DNA from: Gloeophyllum trabeum ATCC 11539
Lineage: Eukaryota > Basidiomycota > Agaricomycetes > Gloeophyllales > Gloeophyllaceae
Assembly: GCF_000344685.1 (NCBI RefSeq)
Contig: NW_006920421.1
Coordinates: 1,275,865-1,339,864, forward strand
DNA length: 64,000 nucleotides
Direction of reading: 5' to 3'
The notes under the pieces: generated by a model
What the model was told of the DNA's origin: nothing
The model's input: only the letters and a program-made list of their open reading frames with translations
Databases searched by the model: none
In this document: positions 11,001 to 23,085 of the stretch, in pieces
Layout: every line of letters begins with the position of its first letter
How positions within the stretch are numbered: position 1 is the stretch's first letter
Translations under genes and position numbers: made by a program

Positions 11001-14000
11001 GCCGGGTTCCTTCTGTCCAGATTAACCCAGCGCCGCTGACCGAGGGGTAGCCTGGAGCCACGATGGACAGTTGTGGCAGTGGCCGGATGGACTACAGTCC
11101 GGCTATCGGGTCATAGTCGTACGCACTGCAGGCAGAGGGAAACAGTTCCTTGTCAAACATCATAGTGCCTTCAATGGAACATTGCCCATTGAGCTGGGAA
11201 GAGGGACCTGGAAAAAAACCTGAAGACTTCTGACAGAACTTCAAGTTACAGTATTTCGGCAGATGCCGATAACATATTATCAATATTAATTAGATAACGG
11301 TACCATCGCTGGGAGTCAGACAACTCGAATGCATGATCATGAGGTGTATGAAGCGCTGGTGAGAAAGAAATGCGAAGTCATCGCACATCAATATAAAGCT
11401 CAGGTCCACACTGCGATGCAGCAGACCTGAGCGGCACCCGCACTAGCTCAACTTTCCGACCTCAGGCTCAGGTGCAGGGGAATTGATCCGAGGATAGCCG
11501 CTTCATACCCCTCGGAGATGTCGCAGTTCAGGAAGGCGCTGTCACAGGCTACATCTGACTGTCAGGTGCGACGTCGACTGGATGCCGAGGCTATTAACTG
11601 CGTGGAAATGGACAAGCTAGACGAGAAGTGACCGTAAGCTATCCACAAATAAATTTGACTCGGATTCGAAGCGGAACGACTCCTAGTGCTGAACATTAGC
11701 TACCAGCTCGCACCTTGTTACACGGTACCGGTTTGCAACCCAGCCCTTCGTACTGGGTTCTGGCACGCTGAGTACTAGTGTCATGCTTCGTGCCGTACGA
11801 CAAGACGCCCGCTCTCTCAGCCCACGTATCAGGGTCGTCGGACCTGGTGCATCCAGGGATATCAGAAAGGGACATCCCGGTCATAATGCTGATAGTTAGC
11901 ATCCCGACATGACATAGTGTACCTTTATAATCTCCGTGTAAGGGGGCCAACGAATCGAAACCCGTCGATGCAGATATTAGAACACCGGACACCTTTGATT
12001 AGCCCTAGGGCTTATGTGGCAATACCGCGGCACTGGCACACAGTACTAGTGAGGTGAAACAAGTTGTCGGGTGTCATGATAGTAATGGATCAGCAGGGAA
12101 CTAGTATTCCAGGAGTATAAGGCTCTTCTGTCACTACAGGTCGCATGGCAACGTCGCCGACATAGGGAGCTGAGATACAGCTCTCGGCGGGCCCCACAGG
12201 CGTTCAAGGCGGTATGTACGGATTCCCAATGGACTGTAACGGATAGCCCGAAGGATGGGAAAGTCGCATGAAATAACCTAGGATGCGACTGCGCAAGCGT
12301 AATGTAAACAACACATGTGAGAAGGACCGCGGTATCTCTGCGTTCGAATTTCTTTAGAGCCAATGGATGCGTTCGATGAGGTCAGTCTCGGCAACATCAA
12401 GTCCGCGGGTTTCTTCAAAGAGAGTGTCTATGATTCGCGGTCGACAGAAACGTGGCATAGGGTACGAGCGAGCTATGCCACAAACGTTCTGTTGGATAGA
12501 TATCTGTGGATCATTCAACAAGACGAAGACCGCAATGAGTCAGAAAGACTTAGTTCCTCAATCATTAACCACTTACAGGTAACCATTGTCGCTATAATGA
12601 ATATCTCATCAGATGAGCCCAATAACGCGCCTGTATCTATCTCTAAGATTACAGGTCTCGATATGCACAGCATCCTAAATACGTCAGAAGGGACCCGCTA
12701 GGTAGACGCTATCGTGCAGAATCATGCAGGTAATCCCCCGGCTACCCGAACGTGCAAGTCATGCATGATGCACCCTGCGAACTTCACCCTGACTTTGAAC
12801 CATAAACTAGACATGTGCTCTTCGTCCAGCGCACGCACAGCTTTGTTCCCAACTCCGCGAGCCTTTGATGACTTCTCCATCCATGCCAAGCAGCAGTTGA
12901 CCGCCGCTTCGATGGACAATCAGGAGCGCCGATTTCCCAAGCATCCTTGCACAGCTCTCGATTCACACGAGGGGTGGTCCTACCAGGGTTCGTAGATCCG
13001 GCGGGAGGAAGGCTTGGAGGCTCGTGATAGTCTCTCAGTGCGGTCAGATATACAGACGGCAACGTGCATCCCAGCTTCGTGGACGAAACAACAAGTCAGG
13101 ATGCTGAAAACGTGGGAAGGCGAGTGGTAAGTCGCGTTTACGCCACCAAATAGGATGTAGACCTTTACCACGCACTTTGAGGAGGAGGAGACGGACTTCG
13201 GTAGCTAGTGTCTCCGTTATTAATCCGGGATAAGTAATAAGCTCGCCATAAGGGGACGAATGCAGCCCGATAGGTCGGACCAAGTGCTGGATAGAAACAT
13301 ATTGCGGTGGCACGGTCTTCCATAATCAACAGCAGGGTATATCGCGACCATCACGCCTCAGCGGAAGGGATAGCCTGCGGATATAGCAAGCGGCACGCGA
13401 TGGAAAATTCTTGTCGGGACGCAGCAGGAACAAGATAGGTCTGGGGCGCCCAGAAGGTAGGAAGCTGTGAAAAAGGCTTGTGTATCTCGCGGCAGACAGT
13501 CGTAGCTTTCCGTCATAGTAGATTGTATCCGCGAGGAGGATAGGCACCTGCCAGTGGGACATAGCTGTAGTACAAGCTCAGGCTTGTGTTTGAGGTCATT
13601 TTGCCATGGCATGACTTGGACTTGGCTCGCCACAAGTCCTTCATATCCGCGCCACGAAGGATGGCCTCGCTCAAGGCCAAGAGGCGGGGCGAAAACTGGG
13701 CGCTCCACTGGATGAGCCGCGATCGACGTGGGCAGTGTACTGCCAGGCTACATATTGCTTTTGTAGGATGCGATTCGAACGCAAGACCCGCGCCGGAAGC
13801 AGAAAATTCTATCGAATCTTGCAGTGCCTCTCGTTATCGCTGCGGAGTCGGCCAAGAACATGGTATGTGAGGGAATTCGAAGTTGCAGTAGAAGAATAAG
13901 GCAGATAATGCGAGCGAAGACTGCCTCTCGTTGCGTTGTAGTTACATGTTTGTCCATTGTAATCCGAAAGAAGGAATTACCGTGTGCAAATGTCCGCTGC

Positions 14001-14689
14001 GTCCCATGCCCGGTGTCCGGACAGCATCCGCATCAGCGTCGGGCCTCTGTTCGCCTTCGGAAGGGCTATACGGCTGCATAGACTTCGAGCTTGAAGCATA
14101 AGCCTGAAAATTGAGTCCGGCTCTAGAAAGGAGCGGGGCCTTGGGGCAAAGTGGGCCCATGGCGGTGGGCGTGAGACCAGGCCGGAAGCTCGATTGGTCT
14201 ATACAGTCCACGGAAGACAGTGGAGAATCCAGATCAGAGTATTGCACTCTGGCCCGATAAGCGCTGGCGAGCGTAGCCTATCACGCAGCACAAAGAGACG
14301 CCCAAGTCCCCAAGCGCCCCCGAAGCCTCCGAATAGTCTGACCCTGTCACAGCGGCGCCAATACTCCTATTAGATCGCGTCCTTGTATAGGACCGGCTGT
14401 GCAACATTTCTGACTGTTTACTTTCACAGCTTTGGTTGTTGATAAGGCGTACTCGACGGCGGATGGTGAAGCCCTGGCCCTCGACGCTCAGCGGACGATT
14501 CAGACAGACCAAGTCGACCCAAGGCTCTTGGCGGCATTACGTAGCGCACAGCCCCGCCAGGTTCATAACTGGCCCCAGACGATAAACGGCTGTTCCACTT
14601 TGCTTTTCTATCCTCGTCCTCGCCCGCTACACGTTGCCGCTTCATTGCTTTCCTTCCTTTTCTACTCTACAGCTTTCTAGTACCGCAAC
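8032..14689. other. Gene-free stretch of about 6.7 kb
   Basis: No reading frame on either strand shows a known domain, and no chain of short exons with typical GT...AG junctions emerges. A perfect 10-bp-stem hairpin with a 3-nt loop lies at 8376-8398. The last 100 bases (about 14590-14685) are a strongly pyrimidine-rich tract just before the Ca2+ ATPase start, a usual fungal core-promoter or 5' leader feature. The rest may be decayed transposon sequence or non-coding; I cannot identify it. Confidence 0.55.
8376..8398. repeat. Perfect hairpin, 10-bp stem, 3-nt loop
   Basis: The sequence TATGCCACAC, a GGT spacer, then GTGTGGCATA forms a perfect inverted repeat. It lies in the gene-free stretch 345 bp after the PEX11 stop, too far for an obvious terminator role. 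It may be a remnant of a small inverted-repeat element, but no larger terminal repeats or target duplication were seen around it. Confidence 0.6.
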
Positions 14690-17600
14690 ATGTCCGACCG
14701 CCCCATTCCTGCAATCGTGACCAGCGAGTTCGGCGACGAGGACGGCGGCGGCCACCGTTATAATCAGGCACCGACGCCCCCCTCGGATTCTCCTACTTTT
14801 AATCAACAGCATCAGAGATCGCCTAGCGACCCAGCATTTCTGTCGCCTCTCAATGTCCCAAAGTCGCCACATTCGCCCCGTAGCTCTGTGGACGGCCATC
14901 TCCTTTCGCCTCACTCCCCGACGCCCTCAGATGACGGTGCATCCACGTCTTCCACAGTTCCGCCCTCTCCGACTTTATCCGCCCGTTCCTCTGTGCATTT
15001 CGCCGACCCGCCATCCACGCTTGCTCTGCGGTCCAACCACCCCGGGGATGGTATGACCAGCCTTAATTTAATACGCGGACACGGCCGGAAAGGCAGTGAC
15101 GCGAGTGCGCTGACCTATGTCGGCGACGCTGCATCGAGCGCCTCCGCGAAAGCGGACTCTGACGCGCAGCACGACCACGACACGCACTTGCACCCAGTCC
15201 CCGTACCCAAAGACAGGCGCGGCAGCGACGCGCACTCGCAGCTCACGGTCGCGAGCCCCACGCAGACGTACGTGGACTCGTCCTCCGAGCACTCGCCCTC
15301 GCGCTCCCACTCGCGCTCCCGGTCGAAGGGGAAGGCGTCCAGCGAGTATGACGCGTCGTTGGAGATGTCGCCGCGCTCGCCGTCTACGGAGGAGCACGAT
15401 CCCCTGCGCAAAGACAAGGGCAAGCAGAAGAAGAGCGATGACGACGAGGAAGGCGAGGGCAGCCGCCCTGCGCACATAGACGCGGATCAGGACAAGGATG
15501 TCGATCCCACGCCGTTCAAGTGGAGGCCTCTACAGTTGGCGTCATTAGTCGATCCCAAGAATCTGAAGGCCCTCGAGGATATCGGAGGCGCCGAGGGCCT
15601 TCTGGCCGGTCTGGGTACTCATCCGAAACTCGGGTTATCTGCCAAGGCAGCCGAGGAAGCAGACCACGGTGGAGGCGACGGGAAAGGCGCTGGCGAGGGT
15701 AATTCCCAGCGTCACGAACGGACGACAAATGGCGACGCGGAGGGTATGCCCGCAAAGGTTTCGTCGCCTTCGCACCCGGCTCCTCCTATGATAAAGGTGA
15801 CGAGTTCCGGAAGTGGGGAGGAGGACTTGGACTCTTTCCAGGGAAACTGGGATGCAGGATCTCACAAGGGGCACGATGACGAGGGACACCCTAAGCCGGA
15901 CCCCCGCGTTGCTGAGGCTGCATATGCTGCGTCTCTGGACGAGAGAAAGCGCGTGTACGGTGCTAATATCTTGCCCCACCGCGCGAGCAAGAGTCTGTGG
16001 AAACTGATGTGGTTAGCTCTAAAGGACAAAGTTTTGGTGCGTGTATCTTGATCTCCGTTCGTTTGCAGACGATATATGTTACGCGGAAATTAATTGTCAC
16101 AGTTGGGCGTCAATATACTAATGCTGCCGCCCGTAGATTCTGCTATCCATCGCAGCTATCGTGTCTTTGGCTCTCGGTCTCTTCCAGGACTTTGGTACTC
16201 CGCGACCTGCTGACGAACCCCCGGTTGATTGGGTCGAAGGTGTCGCTATATGCGTGGCTATCTTCATCGTTGTACGTGCACATCTCATCACCCATTCCTG
16301 CTCGCAATAACGAACCCGCGCTTCTTCGGACGCAATAGGTCATGGTCGGATCAGTCAATGACTGGCAGAAGGAGCGCCAATTCAAGGCGCTCAACGAGAA
16401 GAAGGAAGAACGTGGCGTGAAGGTGATCCGCTCGGGCACGGAGCGCGTGATCGACGTGCGCGAGGTCGTCGTCGGCGACATCTGCCTGCTCGAGCCCGGT
16501 GAGATCGTCCCTTGCGACGGCGTCTTCCTCGAGGGGCATAACGTCAAGTGTGACGAGAGCGGTGCCACGGGGGAGAGTGATGCGATCAAGAAGGTGTCTT
16601 ATCAGGATTGCATCAATCTGAGGAACAGGGAGGGGCACGAGGCGAACCATACGGATTGCTTTGTGGTGAGCGGGAGCAAGGTCCTGGAGGGGGTGGGCAC
16701 GTATGTGGTGATTGCGGTGGGGCAGAAGAGCTTTAATGGCCGGATTATGATGGGTAGGTCCCCCTGGTGAGAACTTCTTTATAGCGCTCATACTCTGTTT
16801 AGCTTTGCGTGGGGACTCGGAGAACACGCCTCTGCAGTTGAAACTGAATGATTTGGCAGAGCTCATCGCCAAGCTTGGGAGTGCCGCCGGGTTGTTGTTG
16901 TTCACTGCTCTCATGATCCGGTTCTTTGTCCAACTCGGCACGAACGACCCGCCTCGGTGAGTGGTTCTCGCCTTGACGTCGGGTGATGGCACTCATACAT
17001 TTGGTCGCATCAGTACTGCGAGTCAGAAGGGTATCGCCTTCGTGCAGATCTTAATTATTAGTGTCACGTTAGTTGTCGTCGCCGTCCCTGAAGGTGAGAG
17101 TGACGCATCATATGCCTCAACTGTTCTGACGAACGTGATTAGGTCTTCCACTCGCTGTCACGCTGGCTCTGGCCTTTGCGACAAAACGGATGACGAAAGA
17201 AAATCTCCTGGTCCGCGTCCTGGGCTCTTGCGAGACCATGGCGAACGCGTCCGTTGTATGCACCGACAAGACCGGCACGCTCACGCAGAACGTGATGACC
17301 GTTGTCGCCGGCTCTGTCGGGATACACGCCAAGTTCGTCCATCGACTCGACCAGAACCAAGCGCGCACGAACGCGGACGAGGAGGTGGAAGGGGAGGCAT
17401 CGAAGAAGAGGAGACATGCGGATGATTTCTCGCTGGACCAGAACGAGTTGGCGGGCGTGCTTAGCCCGCCACTTAAGGATCTATTCAATGATGCTATCGC
17501 TATCAACTCGACGGCTTTCGAGGACGATGACCCGGATACTGGGAAGAAGGTGTTCGTGGGTAGCAAGACGGAGACGGCGCTGCTCAAGTTTGCGAAGGAG

Positions 17601-19703
17601 CTTGGCTGGTCGCACTACGCCGAGATCAGGTCTTCGGCAGACATTGTGCAGATGATTCCGTTCTCTAGCGATAGGAAGGCTATGGGCGTCGTCGTGCGGT
17701 TGCCCAAGTCTAACACTTACAGGCTTCACCTCAAGGGTGCTAGCGAGATCCTGACGAAGAGATGCAACGATCATGTCGTTGTCTACCGTCAGGGTGCTGA
17801 CGAGCACCGGGATGGCGTCGAGACCCAGGCTATCGACGAGTTGAAGCGAGAGAATATCGACAGGACTATCATATTCTATGCCAACCAGACTCTTCGGACT
17901 ATTGCACTTTGCTACCGGGACTTTGAATCGTGGCCGCCGCCTGGGGCCAGACATGTATCTGAGGATGAGGTAAGTGCTCGCGCGTTGGCTGTGTACACCT
18001 CAATCGAACTGTTGTACAGGTTGAATTCGAGGACATCGCCCAGGATATGACTCTGATCGGTATCGTCGGTATCGAGGATCCCCTCCGGGAAGGCGTACGG
18101 GATGCAGTCGCGGATTGCCACAAAGCTGGTGTTACGGTCAAGATGTGCACTGGCGACAACGTTCTGACCGCTCGGTCGATTGCCATCCAGTGTGGGATAT
18201 ATACGAAAGGTGGCATTATCATGGAGGGCCCGATCTTTAGGCAATTGTCCAAGTCAGACAGGATGGAGGTCGTGAGTCGTTTGCAGGTCCTTGCTCGATC
18301 CTCCCCAGAGGATAAGAAGATACTGGTCGAGAGTCTTCGGGAACTTGGCGAAATCGTGGGCGTCACTGGCGACGGCACTAATGATGGTCCGGCTCTCAAG
18401 ACGGCTGATGTAGGTTTCTCCATGGGTATCGCTGGTACCGAAGTTGCCAAAGAGGCGTCCGATATCATCCTCATGGACGATAACTTTGCGTCTATTGTGA
18501 AAGCCATCATGTGGGGTCGTTGCGTCAACGACGCCGTCCGGAAGTTCTTACAGTTCCAGATCTCGGCGAACATCACTGCTGTCTTGATCACGTTTATCTC
18601 TGCTGTGGCCTCGTCTTCAGAGTCGTCCGTATTATCGGCGGTGCAGTTGCTGTGGATCAACATTATCATGGACACCTTTGCCGCTCTTGCCTTGGCTACC
18701 GATCCGGCGTCTACTGCTCTCTTGGACAGGAAGCCCGAATCTAAGACGGCGCCTCTGTTCAGTGTGGATATGTACAAACAGATTTTCGCTCAGTCGGCTT
18801 ATCAAACCACCATCACCCTCATCTTCCATTTCCTTGGTTTAAGTATCCTTGGCCTCGAGGCGTCGAGTCATAATGATTCGATTGTTCAAACATTGGTCTT
18901 CAACATCTTCGTCTTTGCACAGATATTCAACTCTATCAATTGTCGTCGCCTTGACCGCAAGTTGAACGTGTTCGAAGGAGTTACTAGAAACTACTACTTT
19001 ATTGGAATCACTCTAATCGGTTCGTACATTGACATTTCCCCTCGCTCGTGTCATTGACTTCTCGACAGAAATTGCGGTCCAAGTGCTTATTGTTTTCGTG
19101 GGCGGCGCCGCTTTCCAAGTTACTGAAATTGGCGGACGGGAATGGGGGATCTCCATTGCCCTTGGCTTCGTTGCGTTGCTGGTTGGATGCCTGGTCCGCT
19201 TGATACCCAACAAACCAGTGGAGAAATTGTTCATCAAGATACGGCTTCTTCCTAATCCAAACGTTCTACCCACAAATAGCCCTCAGGCAGACGCGGAGTC
19301 GTGGAACCGCGCAATCGAACTTGTGCGGGATAACCTCGGTACCTTCGCTAAAGTGCGGGGCGGCAGAATGCGTGGATCGTCCTTTGTTGGCAAGAGCCGG
19401 AACGCTAGACTGGACGAAGGGCACATTGTGTAAGTTCGCCTCATGGCCTGCGTAACCTCGTTTCGTACTCATGCGTTTGGCAGGCCGTCTCTCATGACTA
19501 TGGTGCCAACCTTAATCGCGTCCTCAGTAGGTGCCGGCTGGGCACCGCAAAGCGGTTCCTTGTCCGACCCTGCGCACAACGATCCGTCACGATCTACCGC
19601 TGCCTTATGGGAAGGGAAGTTCCAGATACACCCGGAAACCAGCCCAGACGATCCGTTTATTCAGAAGTGGAAGTCTCGTGCGGACGCAGTGCGGCAGTCA
19701 TGA
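14690..19703 (+). CDS. PMC1: Vacuolar/plasma-membrane Ca2+-transporting P-type ATPase (PMC1-like)
   Basis: P2B-type Ca2+ pump that uses ATP to remove Ca2+ from the cytosol, in fungi mainly into the vacuole. Nine exons (14690-16036, 16137-16271, 16339-16753, 16803-16956, 17014-17093, 17143-17969, 18020-19019, 19069-19429, 19484-19703) sum to 4539 nt, 1512 residues. Seen in order: TM1 and TM2 (LSIAAIVSLALGLF; VEGVAICVAIFIVVMVG), the actuator loop with CDESGATGESD, TM4 with AVPEGLPLAVTLA, the phosphorylated Asp in CTDKTGTLTQ (about residue 751), the nucleotide-binding LHLKGASEI, MCTGDNVLTA, and the hinge TGDGTNDGPAL. The C-terminal membrane half includes LLWINIIMDTFAALALATDP. The first about 430 residues are a Ser/Pro/Asp-rich disordered extension with many SP sites. 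Regulation by an N-terminal autoinhibitory or phosphorylated tail is possible but not shown. The gene looks intact. Confidence 0.95.
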
Positions 19704-20141
19704 CCATGTTTACGCTATATACGATGTTTCATGCATAGAATGTCTGCTCGTCGAACTGCCAATAATACACCATCACTGTAAAAAACTCATCATAGTAGAA
19801 CAGATATTAGCATCGAATGGGATACCTGTTGCTAGTATATCCTTATGCCTATATATGTATATACGAATAGGGCTAGCAACTAATGCAGTCTTGCGAGAAC
19901 ATCATGTGGGATTCGTCGGTCAGGAGAAGGAGTGACGGTGGGTCCTCTTCCGAAAGTGGCATGTGTGCTTTCTCCTACCAGTGCCACACTTGGGCTGCAG
20001 TGCCACATTCGCGTTCGCACGTGAAAGCCGCAATCGGGGATCATGCAGGTACACAGCTTGGGGTAGCCTGCTGCCGGTCCCTGCTAGCACTCCTGCTGAA
20101 ACCCATCTCCTGACTACTCTACGCTGAGCGACTGCCGAAAG
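19704..20141. promoter_or_regulatory. Intergenic: Ca2+ ATPase 3' end and citrate synthase promoter
   Basis: This 438-bp stretch separates two genes on the same strand. It is AT-rich after the ATPase stop, as expected for a 3' untranslated region, and must carry the citrate synthase promoter near its end. No specific site can be named. Confidence 0.4.
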
Positions 20142-22759
20142 ATGGGACGCCCTCTGGAGACCTCTAGCAGCGAAAGCTTGACTGTGCGAGACAATCGTAC
20201 CGGCAAGACTTACAATATACCGTGAGTTGTGCAATGAGTGTCATGACCAGTCCGAGTTACGACGCGGGTGGATACCTAGCATTGTGGACAACTCTGTGTC
20301 GGCGACGGCGTTCAAGGCGATCTCTGCCCCGGCGAAGCCGAATGAGCGCGAGGAGAGCGGGACGGAGAAGGGTCTGCGGGTTGCGGATAAGGGGTTCTTG
20401 AATACTGCTGTTATTCAGAGCGAAATAACTTATATTGATGGAGAGGCTGGTGGTATGTCCCACTGGCCTGTGACTGCCCCATATTCTGATGAGGGCGCTC
20501 TGCGTATCCAGTACTTCGCTACAGGTAAATCACACTCAGCCATGTAATGGCATGGCAGCCTTAACGGAATATCATCCAGAGGATATCCTATTGAACAACT
20601 CGCTCTACACTCTTCGTTCTTGGAAACCGCGTACCTACTAATCTACGGCTCGCTGCCCACGAAAGACCAGTTCCGTGTCTTCGAGACGGAGGTTCTGCAC
20701 CACAGCATCATTCATGCAGACGCGGAGGAGTTTTTCCGCTCCTTCCGGTAAGACTGCCCTGTGAGTATTCACTGTGCCTGGCTGATTTCCTGGTATGCAG
20801 CTACGATGCGCACCCTATGGCGATCCTTACGAGCGCGTTCGCCTACCTGGGGTCGTACTACAGTGAAGCCAATCCGTCGCTCCAAGGCAGGCAGTGTTGT
20901 GCTCTCAGACAAGCTGTATTCCATCTGATACGCAATTGAAGGGCAAACGCTCTTCACAAAGGGCGACAAGGCGTCCCTTGCAAATATGGACAAGCAGATA
21001 TTCAGGCTCATCGGGAAAGCTACTACTCTTGCTGCGTAAGGGCTCTCCTTGATATTAAGAAATAGTGCTCGCGCTGACGCACTGTCAGTATGGCCTACCG
21101 TATACGCCAGGGTCGAGACTTCGTGATTCCCCCGACAGGACTGAGCTACACCGGATCGTAAGGAGGCCTCCTTCCTGCTACACCCCTGCACTCATCAATA
21201 TCTTCCTTATGCAGCTTTCTCTATCAAATGGACCACCTCGGCGAAGAAAACTATGTGCCGAACCCCGTGCTGTGCAAAGCGCTCGACGTGCTCTTCCTCC
21301 TGCATGCAGACCACGAGCTGAACGCGAGCTGCACCACCGTGCTGCAGACCGGCAGCTCGCTCGTGGACCCGTATTCGGCCATTGCGTGAGTCCGCCTGGG
21401 TTACTTCCCGTATAGGAGGAGAGGCTGATTGCAGGGAAAGGGCGGGGTGTGCATCGCTATAGTGCGTCTGGCATTGGCTCCTGATGGGGGATTTGACATT
21501 TATGGACGGTTTTGCAGCGGGCCGTTACATGGTTCGTGACTTCCTCTCGCGTGCCCGAACACCACGAGTCTAACATAGGTCCGATTTATAGGTGGTGCGA
21601 ACGAAGCTGTCATTCGCATGCTCATATCGATCGGGAGGTACGTAGCGCTGCAGCTCTCTGGAGACGGCTCTGACGCGACGTTGCAGCCCTGCAAACGTGC
21701 CTGCGTTCATTGAGGCTGTCAAGAGGCGCGAGAAGGTGCTGTCTGGGTTCGGTCACCGGTGAGTTTGTCAGTGTTTCGGAGTCAAGCGGAGCTGACAACG
21801 TGCTGGCAGTGTCTACAAGACGGTGAGACGGCCACTTGCTGTCAGGTTGCAAACCAGGCCTGACGACGTCTTCTTTTACGAATCAATAGACAGACCCGCG
21901 GTCATATATCATCCGCAAAACCGCAGACGAGGTCTTCAAGGTGTACGTACGCATCGCACCCTCGCACGCAAGCACGCGTTGAAGCTAAGCTTCCTTTGAA
22001 CAGGACCGGGCGCGACGAGCTCCTGGAGACCGCTATGGCGTTGCATGACGCAGCGATGAAGGACGAGTACTTCACGAAACGGCGACTGTACCCTAATGTG
22101 GATTTCTGGTGAGATCTCCATTGATAAAGTTAACTTCAGCGCTGACGGTTATTCCAGGAGGTGAGCGGTGATGCTTTGATTTGTGAATGACTGTTGAACA
22201 ATATCCGTGCGCTCAGCGGTCTCATATACCGCGCAATGGGTAAGTTCATTGCAGTATCGTGGTCCATGCAATTCACACCGCTAACAAAAATTTGCCAGGA
22301 TTCCCTATGGATTTCTTCCCAGTGCTGTTTGCAGTGCCGCGAGTGGTGGGATGGCTAGCGCACTGGAGGCAGGTGAGCGGCCAGGAGGCACTCCTGTCTG
22401 TCAGGAAATCGTTTGATTATATGATTGCAGATGATGTTGCAGGAAGGGGGCGTCAAGATCTGGCGGCCCAGGCAGGTCAGTATCTACTTCTCACCACTAC
22501 AGCCACATCCATAACAACTGTTGTAGATCTATGTCGGCGCAGGCAAGCGTGACTACGTCCCCATGGCTGAGCGGGAGAGCAGCTTGGTCAACAGCGATCC
22601 CAAGAAGACACCAAGCACGGTGCCGCACTCCGGGTGAGTGCCCTCACATTGTGCCCTGTCTTGGCACGCTCCTAACCATGGCGACGCGCGCGGGAAAACC
22701 GATCTAGGATGACCAAGCGCACGATGCTCGCGAGCTACAGAGGGAAGAGCAAGCTGTAG
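20142..22759 (+). CDS. Citrate synthase with peroxisomal targeting signal (SKL)
   Basis: Condenses acetyl-CoA and oxaloacetate to citrate. The spliced protein (21 exons, 1488 nt, 495 residues) ends in RGKSKL, a canonical PTS1 signal, and has no N-terminal mitochondrial presequence, so it should act in peroxisomes (glyoxylate cycle and export of beta-oxidation acetyl units). It has the catalytic trio: His in HADHELNAS, His in GFGHRVYK, Asp in PNVDFWSG. Other landmarks are [50 protein letters not shown] and WLAHWRQMM. The type is the bacterial-like citrate synthase rather than the classical mitochondrial CIT1 type. The architecture is extreme: exons of 13 (20512-20524), 27, 14 (21518-21531), 13 (21810-21822), 3 (22158-22160) and 23 nt, and a GC...AG intron at 20887-20941. 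A 2-methylcitrate synthase role is possible but less likely given the PTS1. Confidence 0.92.
20887..20941 (+). other. GC-AG intron in citrate synthase
   Basis: The exon boundary fixed by the conserved [12 protein letters not shown] motif places the donor at G|GCAGGC and the acceptor at GAAG|GG. The only GT in the area (after GGCAGGCA) gives the wrong phase. GC-AG introns are a minor but known class in fungi. Confidence 0.65.
22158..22160 (+). other. 3-nt microexon (GAG) of citrate synthase
   Basis: The exon before ends TTC TG at 22108 and the exon after starts C GGT at 22217. Reading GAG at 22158-22160 between them gives TGG AGC GGT, restoring the conserved W-S-G after the catalytic Asp ([14 protein letters not shown]). 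GAG is preceded by TTCCAG and followed by GTGAGC, both strong splice sites, and the two flanking introns are 49 and 56 nt, normal for this gene. Skipping it would stay in frame but yield NVDFCGLIY. Confidence 0.75.
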
Positions 22760-23085
22760 TTAGCGTTGTGGCCGCTGTAGACGTCTGTGAATATTATTAC
22801 TCTGTGCTGCCACTGTGCTCTGGAAATGGGAAAGGCAAGGAGAAGCAGGGAAGCGCAGGCTTCTGCGTCGCGTAGCGCATTGGCTGCCTGATTCGGAACA
22901 GTGCAGTTTGATGGGGCGCCGGAAAAGGCAGGTCCGTCATGCGCGTTCCCACGGGGCTTTGGCAGGCCGGGGACAAGAAAAGCGGGCTGCAACAGAACCA
23001 ACATTTCTCTTCATCGTCGTCCTCTGACATTCCCCGCCCCCCTCCCGCCCCTTCCGCGCATTCCACTCCTACGCCCGCGACCACC
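22760..23085. promoter_or_regulatory. Promoter region of the GPI-anchored protein
   Basis: This 326-bp interval follows the citrate synthase stop. Just before the downstream ATG it becomes strongly pyrimidine-rich (about 23010-23080, CCCCGCCCCCCTCCCGCC and similar), a common core-promoter or leader feature of highly expressed fungal genes. No TATA box is obvious. Confidence 0.45.

Noticed and set aside
13755..13850. tRNA-like B box (GCGTTCGAATCGC on the minus strand) with a TGGCCGA-like A box about 60 nt upstream
   Set aside because: The T arm pairs well, but the acceptor stem does not (5' ATGTTCT against 3' CCTACAA), and no anticodon arm folds convincingly. At best a decayed tRNA or SINE head.
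12363..13870. Possible degenerate gene (frames with AGFFKESVYD, AAVNCCLAWMEKSSKARG, GKGLHPIWWRKRDLPLAF)
   Set aside because: The pieces lie on different strands and frames without connecting splice sites, and none matches a family I recognise.
15068..15479. Arg- and Ser-rich frames on both strands inside the Ca2+ ATPase first exon
   Set aside because: They mirror the low-complexity Ser/Pro/Asp coding region of the pump and have no independent support.
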